Source of the DNA: Guptibacillus hwajinpoensis
Lineage (GTDB): Bacteria; Bacillota; Bacilli; Bacillales; Guptibacillaceae
Direction: 5' to 3'
Assembly (NCBI RefSeq): GCF_020171785.1
Contig: NZ_JAIVAE010000007.1
Span: 186,001-250,000, forward strand
DNA: 64,000 bases
Under the pieces are notes generated by a model that worked only from the letters and a program-made list of their open reading frames with translations, was not told the origin of the DNA and made no database searches. The position numbers and the translations under genes are program-made. Shown one piece after another: positions 8,082-17,278 of the stretch; the stretch's first letter is position 1, and each line of letters starts with the position of its first letter.

Positions 8082-9398
8082 TTGAATCTTATGGGAAAAG
8101 CAGAACTGTGGCTAAGAAATTTAATTAAAATCGATACAACAAATGAAAAGCAAAGTGAAATCCTAGCGGCTACTTATCTCAAAGAAGAATTAGCAAAAGA
8201 AAACATTGATTCTACTATCTTGTTCAGTACAGCTAATCGCGCCTCTATTGTGGCTAAGTTACATGGGTGTGGAAAGAAAGAAGAGCCCCTTGTCCTCCTT
8301 TCTCATCTTGACGTTGTAGCCGCCAATGAACAGGAATGGTCTTATCCTCCTTTTAGCGCTGCCGTTGCAGGTGAAGCTATTTGGGGGAGAGGGACTCTTG
8401 ATACGAAACAGTTAACCGTTATGCATTTGATCGCCTTTATATCATTAAAAAGGAAGGGGTTCCTACTAAATCGAGATATCTATTTCGTTTCGACAGCGGA
8501 TGAAGAAAATGGAAGTGCGGAGGGTATGTCCTATTTAGCGAAAACTCATCCGGAAATTTTTAATGGAGCAACGGTTCTAAGTGAGGGCGGAGGTTTTACT
8601 GTTGAAGGAGTTGATCAATGCTACATGCTGTATGCCTGTGGTGAAAAAGGTACAGCTAGAGTGAAATTAACTGCCACTGGTGAAGGTGGGCATGCGGGTA
8701 GTCCACCAGTAAATCAAGCGATCGATCATCTAACACATGTGTTAAGTCTTCTTCAAGAAACGGGATTTGCCTCCTCGACCTATAACGTTGAAAAGTTTTT
8801 TAAGCTACGCATAAAAGAACAGAAGCTTATAAATGATCAGCTTAGTTTTGTTCGTCAATTACGTGAGTACATGTCGCAACTCACTTATACAGTTGAACAT
8901 ATTAGCATAGGGGAACAGCTAAATGTTGTTCCTTATAAAGCAGAGGCTATCATTGAATTTAGACTTCTTCCATATCAAACTGAAAAGCAATTTGTGGAGC
9001 AGATCATCCCGCTCCTTGCTCGTAAGGAAGTAGGAGTCGAGATTCTTTCTTTTGAACAAGGTTATGAAAGTGATGCGCTTAGTGAAATGGTTCAATTATT
9101 CAAAAAGTTTTCGTTTCGTGAGAGTCGAAGTATGGAGTGGGTCCCATTTACGGCGCTTGGTAAAACTGATGGTCGATTTATAGGTCAGAATGCTAGAAAT
9201 ATCTATGGCTTATCCCCAACGCTCACGCCTTTTACGGAGGTACTCAAAAGGGTTCATCAGGTAGATGAACGAATTGAGATCGATTCATTTCAATATGGCG
9301 TAGAGATGATGAGAAATGTTGTTCAAGAATACTGCATGATGAAAGGAGGGGGCGAAGTTGTATCAAGTTCAACAAGAGAAAATGAATCAAGTGATTGA
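8082..9398 (+). CDS. M20-family metallopeptidase/deacylase, second copy (canonical)
   Basis: A protein of about 438 residues, paralogous to the M20 gene at 5562. It keeps the whole family signature: LSHLDVV, GRGTLDTK, TADEENGS, SEGGG, the lid motif TGEGGHAGSPP with its His, LNVVPYKAEAIIEFR, and a C-terminal HQVDER. It should be an active zinc amidohydrolase, for example acting on dipeptides or N-acyl amino acids; the exact substrate is unknown. I favour a TTG start 9 bases after AGGCAGG. A GTG at 8073 overlapping the previous stop is possible, and the first ATG lies too far from the site. It overlaps the following M24 gene by about 40 bases, so the two are probably translationally coupled. 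Confidence 0.88.
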   Translation: MNLMGKAELWLRNLIKIDTTNEKQSEILAATYLKEELAKENIDSTILFSTANRASIVAKLHGCGKKEEPLVLLSHLDVVAANEQEWSYPPFSAAVAGEAIWGRGTLDTKQLTVMHLIAFISLKRKGFLLNRDIYFVSTADEENGSAEGMSYLAKTHPEIFNGATVLSEGGGFTVEGVDQCYMLYACGEKGTARVKLTATGEGGHAGSPPVNQAIDHLTHVLSLLQETGFASSTYNVEKFFKLRIKEQKLINDQLSFVRQLREYMSQLTYTVEHISIGEQLNVVPYKAEAIIEFRLLPYQTEKQFVEQIIPLLARKEVGVEILSFEQGYESDALSEMVQLFKKFSFRESRSMEWVPFTALGKTDGRFIGQNARNIYGLSPTLTPFTEVLKRVHQVDERIEIDSFQYGVEMMRNVVQEYCMMKGGGEVVSSSTRENESSD

Positions 9399-10572
9399 CC
9401 ATCTTCAGCAATTGGATATAGACGCATGGCTTATCTATACATCAGAAGGTAGTGATCCATGCATTCCCCTTGTAACTGGAGTAGGAACTGTTGGTCCAGG
9501 GGTCTTTATGGTTACGAAAGATCGTCAGAAATTTGCACTATGTAGTAGTATTGATGCTCAAGATATTGAGGAATCCAGACTTTTCGATAAGGTGTACAAG
9601 CATGATGGTAATTTAGCTGGCCTTTTAACAGGTGTGATATCAGAAATGAAACCTAATAAGATTGCCTTGAATTTCTCAGTTGAGGAACACCTTGCCGATG
9701 GGTTAACCGCTGGGAGATACCGCTGGCTCACTAGAACCCTATGTGAAGTTTTTAAAGGAGAGATTGTATCATCTGAAACATTCTTATCCTCCATTCGAAG
9801 TATTAAAACAAAGACCGAAATCAATAGAATTGAACAGGCGATTAACATAACCGAGGAAATTTACAGTACCGTCTTCCAAAGAATGAAAATTGGAATGTCA
9901 GAGAGAGCGCTTGGGAAGCTTTTTGTGGAAGAAATGGAAAAGCGTCATGTTGTAAACGGTATTGATCGTAAGCTTTCTATGCCAATCGTTTTAAAAGAGA
10001 ACGTTGCACACAGAGAGCCTGGAGAGGCAGTGGTAAAGGGCGGTGATCTTGTTATTTTCGATTTTAGTGTGGATGTGGAAGGATACGTCTCTGATATTGC
10101 CCGAACCGTTTATTTTCTGAAAGAAGGAGAAAGTGAACCACCAGATCATATTCATCAAGCATTTCAATCTGTCCATGAAGCAATTTCGATGGCTGGGGCA
10201 GCGATTAAACCAGGTGCAAAAGGTTATGAAGTTGATGATGCAGCGAGAAGGTTTTACTTGTCGCAGGGATTTCCTGAAATCTCCCATGCTACAGGACATC
10301 AAATAGGAAGAGATGTGCACGACGGTGGCATACTTCTTGGACCGAAATGGGAACGGTATGGGGCAGCACCACTTGGAGAAGTGAAAGAAGGAATGGTTTT
10401 TACGATAGAACCTACTCTTTTCTTAGATAATGGCATCCATTTTATCGTTGAAGAGAATGTTGTTGTCACATCTGAAGGGATTCGTTACTTGACGACTAGG
10501 CAGAATGAACTCATTCTCATTCCATTCAGCAAAGAACGGGAGGAGAAGGAAGTTGAAAAAGTATCTGATTAA
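9358..10572 (+). CDS. M24-family metallopeptidase, Xaa-Pro dipeptidase/creatinase-like, second copy
   Basis: A 404-residue paralogue of the M24 protein at 6874, with the same two-domain layout. Metal ligands are intact: Asp in IFDFS (about 235), Asp in VSDIART (about 246), His in TGHQIG (about 314), Glu in TIEPT (about 351) and Glu in IVEENVVVT (about 365). The shared GSDP signature near residue 31-34 and the HDGG after the active-site His set both copies apart from the shorter M24 enzyme encoded further downstream. Translation starts at a TTG with a perfect AAAGGAGG 8 bases upstream, inside the end of the M20 gene. The pair probably acts on the same imported compound. Confidence 0.88.
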   Translation: MYQVQQEKMNQVIDHLQQLDIDAWLIYTSEGSDPCIPLVTGVGTVGPGVFMVTKDRQKFALCSSIDAQDIEESRLFDKVYKHDGNLAGLLTGVISEMKPNKIALNFSVEEHLADGLTAGRYRWLTRTLCEVFKGEIVSSETFLSSIRSIKTKTEINRIEQAINITEEIYSTVFQRMKIGMSERALGKLFVEEMEKRHVVNGIDRKLSMPIVLKENVAHREPGEAVVKGGDLVIFDFSVDVEGYVSDIARTVYFLKEGESEPPDHIHQAFQSVHEAISMAGAAIKPGAKGYEVDDAARRFYLSQGFPEISHATGHQIGRDVHDGGILLGPKWERYGAAPLGEVKEGMVFTIEPTLFLDNGIHFIVEENVVVTSEGIRYLTTRQNELILIPFSKEREEKEVEKVSD

Positions 10573-11512
10573 AAGGCTACTCCAATCTATTCCAATTTTA
10601 ATTGGTATTACAATTATGACCTTCGCCATCATGCAACTTGCCCCGGGTAATCCCATGCAAACAATGATTGACCCTAAAATATCCGCTGAAGAAATGCAGC
10701 GCGCTCAAGAAAATCTCGGTATGAACGATTCGCTACCTGTGCAATATGTCACGTGGCTAAAGGAAATTGCGCAGGGGAACTTCGGTTATACAGTGAAGAC
10801 GGGTCAATCTGTCGGAGGGCTTATTGTTGAAAGGCTACCAGCTACACTACTATTAACGGGAACAGCTTTCATCATGGCATTTGCAATCGGTGTGCCACTC
10901 GGCGTTTATTCTGCAACACATCGCTACAAGCTACCAGATTATGTGCTAACCGTTATTTCATTCGTAGGTATTTCCATACCATCCTTCTTTTTTGGATTAG
11001 CATTAATCTTTATTTTTGCATTAAAGTTAGGTTGGCTTCCAACTTCAGGAATGATCACGGTTGGAGCAGATTATAGTGGATTTCAATTGTTTGTAGATTA
11101 CCTCAAGCATGTTACGCTACCTGCCATCGTTCTAGCACTTCCAACAATAGCGGTTGTGATGAGGTTTACAAGGTCCAGTATGCTTGAAGTTCTCAATCAA
11201 GATTTCATTCGCACAGCTGATTCGAAAGGATTAAGTAAAAAGGTTGTTTATTTAAAACACGGACTGAGAAACGCTTTAATTCCTGTCATTACGATATTTG
11301 GTCTTTCCATCCCATTTCTATTTGGAGGAGCTTACATTACTGAACATATTTTTAACTGGCCAGGGATGGGGAGTCTCGGTATCCAATCGATTGTAGCTCG
11401 AGAATATCCAGTTATTATGGCATTGAATCTCTTTACTTCGATCCTAGTTATGTCAGGAAACCTACTAGCAGATGTGATGTATGCATGGGCAGACCCGAGA
11501 ATTAGATACTGA
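10553..11512 (+). CDS. Peptide-type ABC importer permease (DppB/OppB-like)
   Basis: A 319-residue inner-membrane permease with the BPD_transp_1 fold. The N-terminus MKKYLIKRLLQSIPILIGI and LAPGNP motif are diagnostic of DppB/OppB/AppB, and the cytoplasmic coupling loop (EAA motif) is seen as IRTADSKGLSKKVVYLKHGLRNALIP. It forms the channel together with the next gene product. The start is a TTG with AGGAGAAGGA just upstream; an earlier ATG in the same frame lies deep within the M24 gene and has no site. It lies between the peptidase pairs and the binding protein, so substrate import and hydrolysis are encoded together. Confidence 0.93.
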   Translation: MKKYLIKRLLQSIPILIGITIMTFAIMQLAPGNPMQTMIDPKISAEEMQRAQENLGMNDSLPVQYVTWLKEIAQGNFGYTVKTGQSVGGLIVERLPATLLLTGTAFIMAFAIGVPLGVYSATHRYKLPDYVLTVISFVGISIPSFFFGLALIFIFALKLGWLPTSGMITVGADYSGFQLFVDYLKHVTLPAIVLALPTIAVVMRFTRSSMLEVLNQDFIRTADSKGLSKKVVYLKHGLRNALIPVITIFGLSIPFLFGGAYITEHIFNWPGMGSLGIQSIVAREYPVIMALNLFTSILVMSGNLLADVMYAWADPRIRY

Positions 11513-11539
11513 AAGTAGTTAATGGAAAGGGGGAGTGAG

Positions 11540-12460
11540 ATGAATGGCAGCTTAGAAGTTTCTGAAGAGAAGATCATTGTTCAGACAGAGGAAAGTAAAA
11601 GTTGGCGAGATAATGCAGCTTGGAAGCGATTTAAGAAGAACCGACTTGCCTTAATCGGTGCTGTTATTCTCATGGTGTTGTTACTGGCATCGATCATGGC
11701 ACCTGTTCTTGCACCTTATAGTCCCTATGACTCTATCAAAAGTGAAGCAGGTACATTAGATGTTCTTGCACCTCCAGGAAGCGAACATATTTTAGGAACC
11801 GATAGTCTTGGAAGAGATATGCTTTCACGCATTATATACGGTGGTAGAGTCTCATTAAGCGTTGCATTTGTAGCCGTGATGATTGCAACTGTCACTGGTG
11901 TTCTTCTCGGAGTCATTGCAGGTTATTACGGTAGATGGATAGATACGATTATTATGCGTATTACCGATGTTGTGATTTGTTTCCCTGTTTTGTTTCTAGC
12001 TATTACGGTTGCAACAATTTTAAAACCTAACCTATTTAATGTCATGCTTATTATCGGCCTCGTTAGCTGGACAACCATGACCAGGCTAGTACGAGGTGAA
12101 GTTTTAAGACTAAGAGAGATGGACTACATCGAAGCAACGCGAGCAATGGGACAGCGAGACTTCATTATCATTATGAAGCATATATTGCCGAATATCATGG
12201 CACCGATCGTTGTGCAGGGGACGTTGCAAACTGCAGAAGCGATCTTAACAGAATCAGCCTTAAGCTTTCTAGGCGTTGGTGTTCAACAACCTGTTCCAAG
12301 CTGGGGTAATATGCTGAATGAAGCCACTTCTATTATGGTATTACAATTCAAGCCGTGGGTATGGATGCCGGCTGGATTTGCGATATTGATTACAATTTTA
12401 TGTATTAACTTTGTTGGTGACGGTCTTCGAGATGCTTTAGATCCAAAAATGAAAAATTAA
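11540..12460 (+). CDS. Peptide-type ABC importer permease (DppC/OppC-like)
   Basis: A 306-residue permease partner of the preceding DppB-like protein. It has the DppC pattern: a soluble N-terminal segment ending WKRFKKNRLALIGAVIL, then LGTDSLGRDMLSRIIYGGRVSL, and the EAA coupling loop YIEATRAMGQRDFIIIMKHILPN. About six membrane helices are visible. The ATG is preceded by AAAGGGGGAG. Its product should heterodimerise with the upstream permease and be driven by the two ATPases encoded after the frameshifted M24 gene. Confidence 0.93.
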   Translation: MNGSLEVSEEKIIVQTEESKSWRDNAAWKRFKKNRLALIGAVILMVLLLASIMAPVLAPYSPYDSIKSEAGTLDVLAPPGSEHILGTDSLGRDMLSRIIYGGRVSLSVAFVAVMIATVTGVLLGVIAGYYGRWIDTIIMRITDVVICFPVLFLAITVATILKPNLFNVMLIIGLVSWTTMTRLVRGEVLRLREMDYIEATRAMGQRDFIIIMKHILPNIMAPIVVQGTLQTAEAILTESALSFLGVGVQQPVPSWGNMLNEATSIMVLQFKPWVWMPAGFAILITILCINFVGDGLRDALDPKMKN

Positions 12461-12474
12461 AAGGGGCGGTCTAA

Positions 12475-14151
12475 ATGGGGAAAAAGGGTTTTGTAGGGAT
12501 TATTTTCTTAATATTCACTCTTTTATTAACAGCTTGTTCTTCTACTAATAATGCAGAAAAGGCATCTACTGCCGAAACAGAGGAGGTTGTTGGCGGAACA
12601 GTTACGATTGCTTTTAACAGTGAGCCAGGAAACTTGAATCCAGCGATCTGGGCAACTACATCTGATACCGACATCACACACATGGTATTCGATTCTCTAG
12701 TTGTTCCCGATCAAGAATTAAAGATGGAAGGGCGTTTGGCTGAGAGTTGGGAAGTATCTGAAGATGGTAAAATATATACATTTAAGCTAAAAGATGGGGT
12801 TACATGGCACGACGGTGAAGCATTTACTGCGGACGATGTTGCCTTTACGTTCACTTCGCTTGCAGATGGAGCCTATGACTCTGGTGCCTATTGGAGGGTA
12901 GATCCACTTGTGGGAGCTGCTGAATACAAAGAAGGTAAAGCTAAAAGTATTGAAGGTATTGAAGTAGTAGATGATACAACAATTAAATTTACAACGAAAG
13001 AACCTTTTGCACCTTTCGTATCTGGGTTATTTATTGGAATCTTACCGGAGCATGTGCTAAAGGATGTTTCCCCAGGTGAGTGGGCCAAACATGAATCTAA
13101 TCGCTCTCCAATTGGTACAGGACCATTCAAATTCGTGAAATGGGAAACAGGTCAATACATTGAATTAGAAGCGAACAAAGACTACTTTGGAGAAACGCCT
13201 AAACTTGACCGACTGATTGCTCGTTTTGGCGATGCGAATACTATGCTAGCCTCAGTGCTTAGTAAGGATGTCGATATCTCCCCGGTTCCTGTTTCTGAAA
13301 CACCTTCAGTTGAATCACTGGATTATGCGAGTCTTGTGACACAAAATTCACTAAGTGTTTATTATGTAGGCTTTAACACGAAAAGTGCTCATTTCGATGA
13401 CCCTAAAGTACGACAGGCATTGGCTCATGCTGTAGACAAGGAGTCGATTGTCACTTCCATTCTTGGTGAATATGGGAATATAGCGGATGATATTTTCCCT
13501 TCTAAGCACTGGTCCCATAGTCCAGATCTACCGATCTATGACTTTGATACGGCCAAGTCAGAACAACTGCTAGAAGAAGCAGGTTATGAAAAAAATAGTG
13601 AGGGGATTTATGAGAGGGATGGTAATGAGTTGAGTTTCATGATGGAAGTACCAACCGGAACGAAAGAAAGAGAAAAGTCCGCAGTCCTATTAAAGCAAAT
13701 GTGGGAAAAAATTGGTGTGAAAGTCGAACTGAGATCGCTTGATTTTCCAACGCTTGTAACGAAGCTTCTCCCTAAGACTGATGACGGAAAACAGCGTGAA
13801 GTAACAAAGGATGACTACGATGCATACATTCTCGGATTTGGTATTGAAGTAGATCCAGATGAATACCGTAGTTATTTCGGCAGTGAATATATGCCTCCTA
13901 ATGGTTATAACTTTGTCGGGTACTCTGATCAAAAGGTAGATGAGCTTTTAGAAGCTCAAACAACGGAAATTGATTTTGATAAGCGTCAGCAGTTGATTTG
14001 GGATGTTAGCCAAAAGTTAGCGGAAGATGAAATTTGGATTCCATTATACGAACAAGAATCACCGTTCGTTGTAAACAATCGTGTTAATGGGTTCGAACCA
14101 GATTTTCGTGGGGTAACATTTAGTGCTGAAAGCTGGTCAGTATCAGAGTGA
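12475..14151 (+). CDS. Peptide-binding lipoprotein of the ABC importer (SBP family 5)
   Basis: A 558-residue extracytoplasmic binding protein anchored as a lipoprotein. The signal peptide (about residues 1-20) ends in the lipobox LTAC. The SBP_bac_5 domain follows (about 75-470), with the family motif AESWEVSEDGKIYTFKL. It captures the operon's substrate for the DppBC-type permeases; family members bind peptides, nickel chelates, opines and related compounds, so the ligand cannot be assigned. The start ATG has AAAGGGGC upstream. A GC-rich hairpin directly after the gene may stabilise this part of the message and give binding-protein excess. Confidence 0.93.
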   Translation: MGKKGFVGIIFLIFTLLLTACSSTNNAEKASTAETEEVVGGTVTIAFNSEPGNLNPAIWATTSDTDITHMVFDSLVVPDQELKMEGRLAESWEVSEDGKIYTFKLKDGVTWHDGEAFTADDVAFTFTSLADGAYDSGAYWRVDPLVGAAEYKEGKAKSIEGIEVVDDTTIKFTTKEPFAPFVSGLFIGILPEHVLKDVSPGEWAKHESNRSPIGTGPFKFVKWETGQYIELEANKDYFGETPKLDRLIARFGDANTMLASVLSKDVDISPVPVSETPSVESLDYASLVTQNSLSVYYVGFNTKSAHFDDPKVRQALAHAVDKESIVTSILGEYGNIADDIFPSKHWSHSPDLPIYDFDTAKSEQLLEEAGYEKNSEGIYERDGNELSFMMEVPTGTKEREKSAVLLKQMWEKIGVKVELRSLDFPTLVTKLLPKTDDGKQREVTKDDYDAYILGFGIEVDPDEYRSYFGSEYMPPNGYNFVGYSDQKVDELLEAQTTEIDFDKRQQLIWDVSQKLAEDEIWIPLYEQESPFVVNNRVNGFEPDFRGVTFSAESWSVSE

Positions 14152-14174
14152 TGATTTCAAATAAGACACAACGA

Positions 14175-14197
14175 GGGTTCGGGTGTCCCCCGAATCT
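14175..14197 (+). promoter_or_regulatory. Hairpin after the binding-protein gene
   Basis: GGTTCGGG pairs with CCCGAATC (one G-T) around a 5-base loop, between the binding-protein stop and the next ribosome binding site. There is no following T-run, so it is more likely a message-stabilising or partial attenuating structure than a full terminator. Confidence 0.5.
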
Positions 14198-14218
14198 TCT
14201 CACTTACAGGAGAGTGAG

Positions 14219-15282
14219 ATGTTAGAAAGAATTGAAAAGCTGAAGAAAATAATGCAGAAAAATCACCTTGATGCTGTGTTTGTCAATTCCTATGAAAATC
14301 GAAGGTACTTGTCCGGCTTTACTGGGAGCAACGGATACGTTTTCATTACATCAAATGACCATAGTTTAATCACTGATCAGCGATACGCAGTGCAGGCAAA
14401 TGAGCAGACAGAAGGTTTGAGATCTATATTTATGGAATTGATCCATATGAAATGATGAAGGACATCTTCTCTACAAAAACAATCAAGACGATTGGCTATG
14501 AAGCTAATTCATTAACTGTGCAGTTCTTCCATAACCTTCAAAACTTACTACCTCATATGGAATGGGTTCCGCTTTCTTCAGAATTCCATTCGATGAGGCG
14601 TTTAAAAGATGAGAAGGAATTGAAGCTAATCAAGCAAGCTGTAGAGATTGCAGATCAGTCTTTTCATGAGCTTCTCCCTCGGATTCAACCGGGAATGACG
14701 GAAAAAGAGGTGGCTGTGGAGCTTGAGTATTTAATCGGGAAAAATGGGCATGATGGACCAGCTTTTGGCACGATCGTAGCTTCTGACATTCGCGCAGCTT
14801 TACCTCATGCTACGCCTTCATCAAATGTGGTGAAAAATGATCACTTTCTTTTGATTGATTTTGGTGTAAAGTACAAGGGGTATATGTCTGACATGACAAG
14901 AACGATTTGGATTGGCTCTCCCAATCAAGAACTACAGCAATATGATCGAATTGTTCATAAAGCCCTTGAAGAGGCGATTGCCGCGATAAAGCCAGGGAGG
15001 ACAGGTCATGAAATTGATGCTGTCACGAGAAGGGTGTTTCAAAATGAAGGAATTGAATCCTATAGTCTCCGTGGACTTGGGCATGGTGTTGGATTAGCTA
15101 TTCATGAGCATCCAAGAATCGTACTGAATGGGGAGGAAGTAGTAGAAGCTGGAATGGTTTTTACGGTTGAACCAGGTTTATACGTACCGAATAAAGTAGG
15201 CGTAAGAGTAGAAGATATCATTCATGTGACGGACCGTGGCTGTGACATACTGACAAAAACTCCACGGCATATCCATATTTAA
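14219..15282 (+). pseudogene. Xaa-Pro aminopeptidase/dipeptidase (M24), split by a one-base frameshift
   Basis: The N-terminal creatinase-like part (MLERIEKLKKIM..., with ENRRYLSGFTGSNGY) and the catalytic part are in different frames. At TTT 14416-14418 one T appears to be missing: restoring it reads TEGFEIYIYGIDPYEMMKDI without interruption and gives about 354 residues, the normal length for this family. All five metal ligands are intact in the second part (IDFG, SDMTR, GLGHGVG, VEPG, RVED). The ATG has AGGAGAG upstream. The catalytic half alone could start at an ATG at 14452. This could be a real mutation, a slippage-dependent gene or a base-calling error; conserved sequence on both sides argues the change is recent or artefactual. 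Confidence 0.8.
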
Positions 15283-15297
15283 ATTAGGGGGGATGAG

Positions 15298-16323
15298 ATG
15301 GATCCTTTATTGAAAGTCCAAAATCTAAAAACATATTTTTATAGTGACCAGAAAGAAACCCCTGCTGTTGATGGCGTCTCATTTGAAATTAATAAAGGAG
15401 AAACTTTGAGTATTGTTGGAGAGTCAGGTAGTGGTAAGAGCGTTACATCGCTCTCAATACTTCAGCTGCTCCCAAAACCTCATGGAAAGATTATCGGTGG
15501 AGAAGTTCTATTTAAAGGAGAAAACCTTGTCACGAAAAGTGATGGAGAGATTAGAAAAATTCGAGGCAATGATATATCAATGATTTTTCAGGAACCAATG
15601 ACATCACTTAACCCTGTTTATACTGTAGGAAATCAAATTGTAGAAGTCCTAGTCTTACATCAAAAACTCTCAAAAAAAGAAGCTAAAAAGAAAGCGATTG
15701 ATATGCTCACTTTAGTCGGAATTCCTTCGGCAGATCAAAGAGTGAATCAATACCCCCATCAATTATCAGGCGGGATGCGGCAACGGGTCATGATTGCGAT
15801 GGCCCTTGCCTGCAATCCGGATCTCCTTATTGCAGATGAACCCACAACTGCTCTTGATGTGACAACTCAGGCGCAAATCCTCGACTTGATGAATGATTTG
15901 AAAACCAAACTGGATACGTCCATTCTTCTTATCACACACGATCTTGGTGTTGTGGCTGAAACTGCTGATAAAGTGGCGGTCATGTACCTTGGAAGAATTG
16001 TCGAATACGCAGACGTTGAGACATTCTTTGAATCTCCTAAGCATCCATACTCACGCGGATTGATTCAATCCATGCCAGGCTTGAAAGATCGCGTGGCTCG
16101 TTTAAGCCCTATCAAAGGTCAGGTACCCCATCCATCTGACGTTAAGTCAGGATGTCGTTTTGCTAGTCGATGCGAGTATGTTGAGTCCATGTGCTTAAGT
16201 GAGGAACCACCGCTTATTGAAGTAGGTCGGAATAAAACAAGATGTTGGATGAATAGTGAAGACTGGACAGGCGAAGGGGGGATTAATGATGAACGAGAGA
16301 CTGTTGGAAATAGAAAATCTTAA
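15298..16323 (+). CDS. Peptide ABC importer ATPase (DppD/OppD-like)
   Basis: A 341-residue cytosolic ATPase with Walker [10 protein letters not shown]-loop region [12 protein letters not shown], signature LSGGMRQR, Walker [13 protein letters not shown] and switch His in ITHDLG. The C-terminal oligopeptide/dipeptide extension carries the Cys-containing motif [15 protein letters not shown] typical of DppD/OppD. It powers the DppBC-type permease with the next ATPase. The ATG follows AGGGGGG. The end of the gene overlaps the start of the following ATPase gene by about 38 bases. Confidence 0.94.
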   Translation: MDPLLKVQNLKTYFYSDQKETPAVDGVSFEINKGETLSIVGESGSGKSVTSLSILQLLPKPHGKIIGGEVLFKGENLVTKSDGEIRKIRGNDISMIFQEPMTSLNPVYTVGNQIVEVLVLHQKLSKKEAKKKAIDMLTLVGIPSADQRVNQYPHQLSGGMRQRVMIAMALACNPDLLIADEPTTALDVTTQAQILDLMNDLKTKLDTSILLITHDLGVVAETADKVAVMYLGRIVEYADVETFFESPKHPYSRGLIQSMPGLKDRVARLSPIKGQVPHPSDVKSGCRFASRCEYVESMCLSEEPPLIEVGRNKTRCWMNSEDWTGEGGINDERETVGNRKS

Positions 16324-17278
16324 GAAATGGTTTCCGGTAGATACCGCAGGTTTCTTCTCGAAGGAAAAAAGTTATGTGAAAGCTGTTGATGATATTAGTT
16401 TTTATATTGAGAAGGGTGAAACGTTAGGATTAGTTGGTGAATCAGGATGTGGAAAATCCACAGCAGGCAGAGTAATCCTTCGTCTTCTAGAGGCATCTGA
16501 AGGAAGAATAGTTATTGAAAATGAAGACATTCGTGCTCTGAGTTCGAGGGAATTAAAAAAGAGAAGAAAGAACATGCAAATTGTTTTTCAAGATCCATAC
16601 GCCTCATTAAATCCCAGGTTAAAAGTTGGACAAATTCTTGAAGAGCCAATGAGCATTCACTTGAGTCTTTCGAAAAAGGAAAGAAAAGAGCGCGTAAAGC
16701 AGATTATGAATGATGTGGGCTTAAATCAGAGCTATCTTGATCGGTATCCCCACGAGTTCTCTGGGGGACAAAGGCAACGGATTGGCATTGCGAGGGCACT
16801 TGCAGCGAATCCGAAGCTCATCGTTATGGATGAGCCTGTTTCCGCACTCGATGTTTCGGTTCAAGCGCAGGTTCTCAATTTGATTCAAGATTTACAAGAG
16901 AAGTATGACTTAACATATTTGTTTATAACGCATAACTTAAGCGTTGTGAAGCATATATCGAATCGAATCGCTGTGATGTATTTAGGTAAAATTGTTGAAA
17001 TCGCTGACCGAGATGAATTCTTTCATTCTCCAAAACATCCTTATTCAAAAGCTCTATTATCAGCGATTCCAGAACCCGATCCTAAGCAAAGGAAAGAAAG
17101 AATTATTTTAAAAGGAGATATTCCTAGTCCAGTAGATCCACCCGATGGATGTAGATTTCATACGAGGTGCCCATACGTGATGGATACTTGTCGGACAAAA
17201 ACCCCTGATTTGAAGGTTACAAATAAAAATCACTTTGTAGCATGTCATCTTGAAAAAACAGTAGAGGAGATTAATTAA
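16286..17278 (+). CDS. Peptide ABC importer ATPase (DppF/OppF-like)
   Basis: A protein of about 330 residues with Walker A GESGCGKST, QIVFQDPYASLNP, signature FSGGQRQR, Walker B LIVMDEPVSALD and a C-terminal GCRFHTRCPYVMDTC region as in DppF/OppF. It pairs with the DppD-like protein. Two adjacent in-frame ATGs (16286 and 16289) lie 4 and 7 bases after AAGGGGGG; the second has the better spacing. Its stop overlaps the next start (TAATG), so the oxidase gene is tightly coupled to the importer. Confidence 0.94.
   Translation: MMNERLLEIENLKKWFPVDTAGFFSKEKSYVKAVDDISFYIEKGETLGLVGESGCGKSTAGRVILRLLEASEGRIVIENEDIRALSSRELKKRRKNMQIVFQDPYASLNPRLKVGQILEEPMSIHLSLSKKERKERVKQIMNDVGLNQSYLDRYPHEFSGGQRQRIGIARALAANPKLIVMDEPVSALDVSVQAQVLNLIQDLQEKYDLTYLFITHNLSVVKHISNRIAVMYLGKIVEIADRDEFFHSPKHPYSKALLSAIPEPDPKQRKERIILKGDIPSPVDPPDGCRFHTRCPYVMDTCRTKTPDLKVTNKNHFVACHLEKTVEEIN

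Noticed and set aside
6874-10572. Assignment of the M24 pair as creatinase or ectoine hydrolase
   Set aside because: Creatinase lacks the metal ligands that are intact here, and the other genes expected for ectoine breakdown are not present. Left as unknown substrate.
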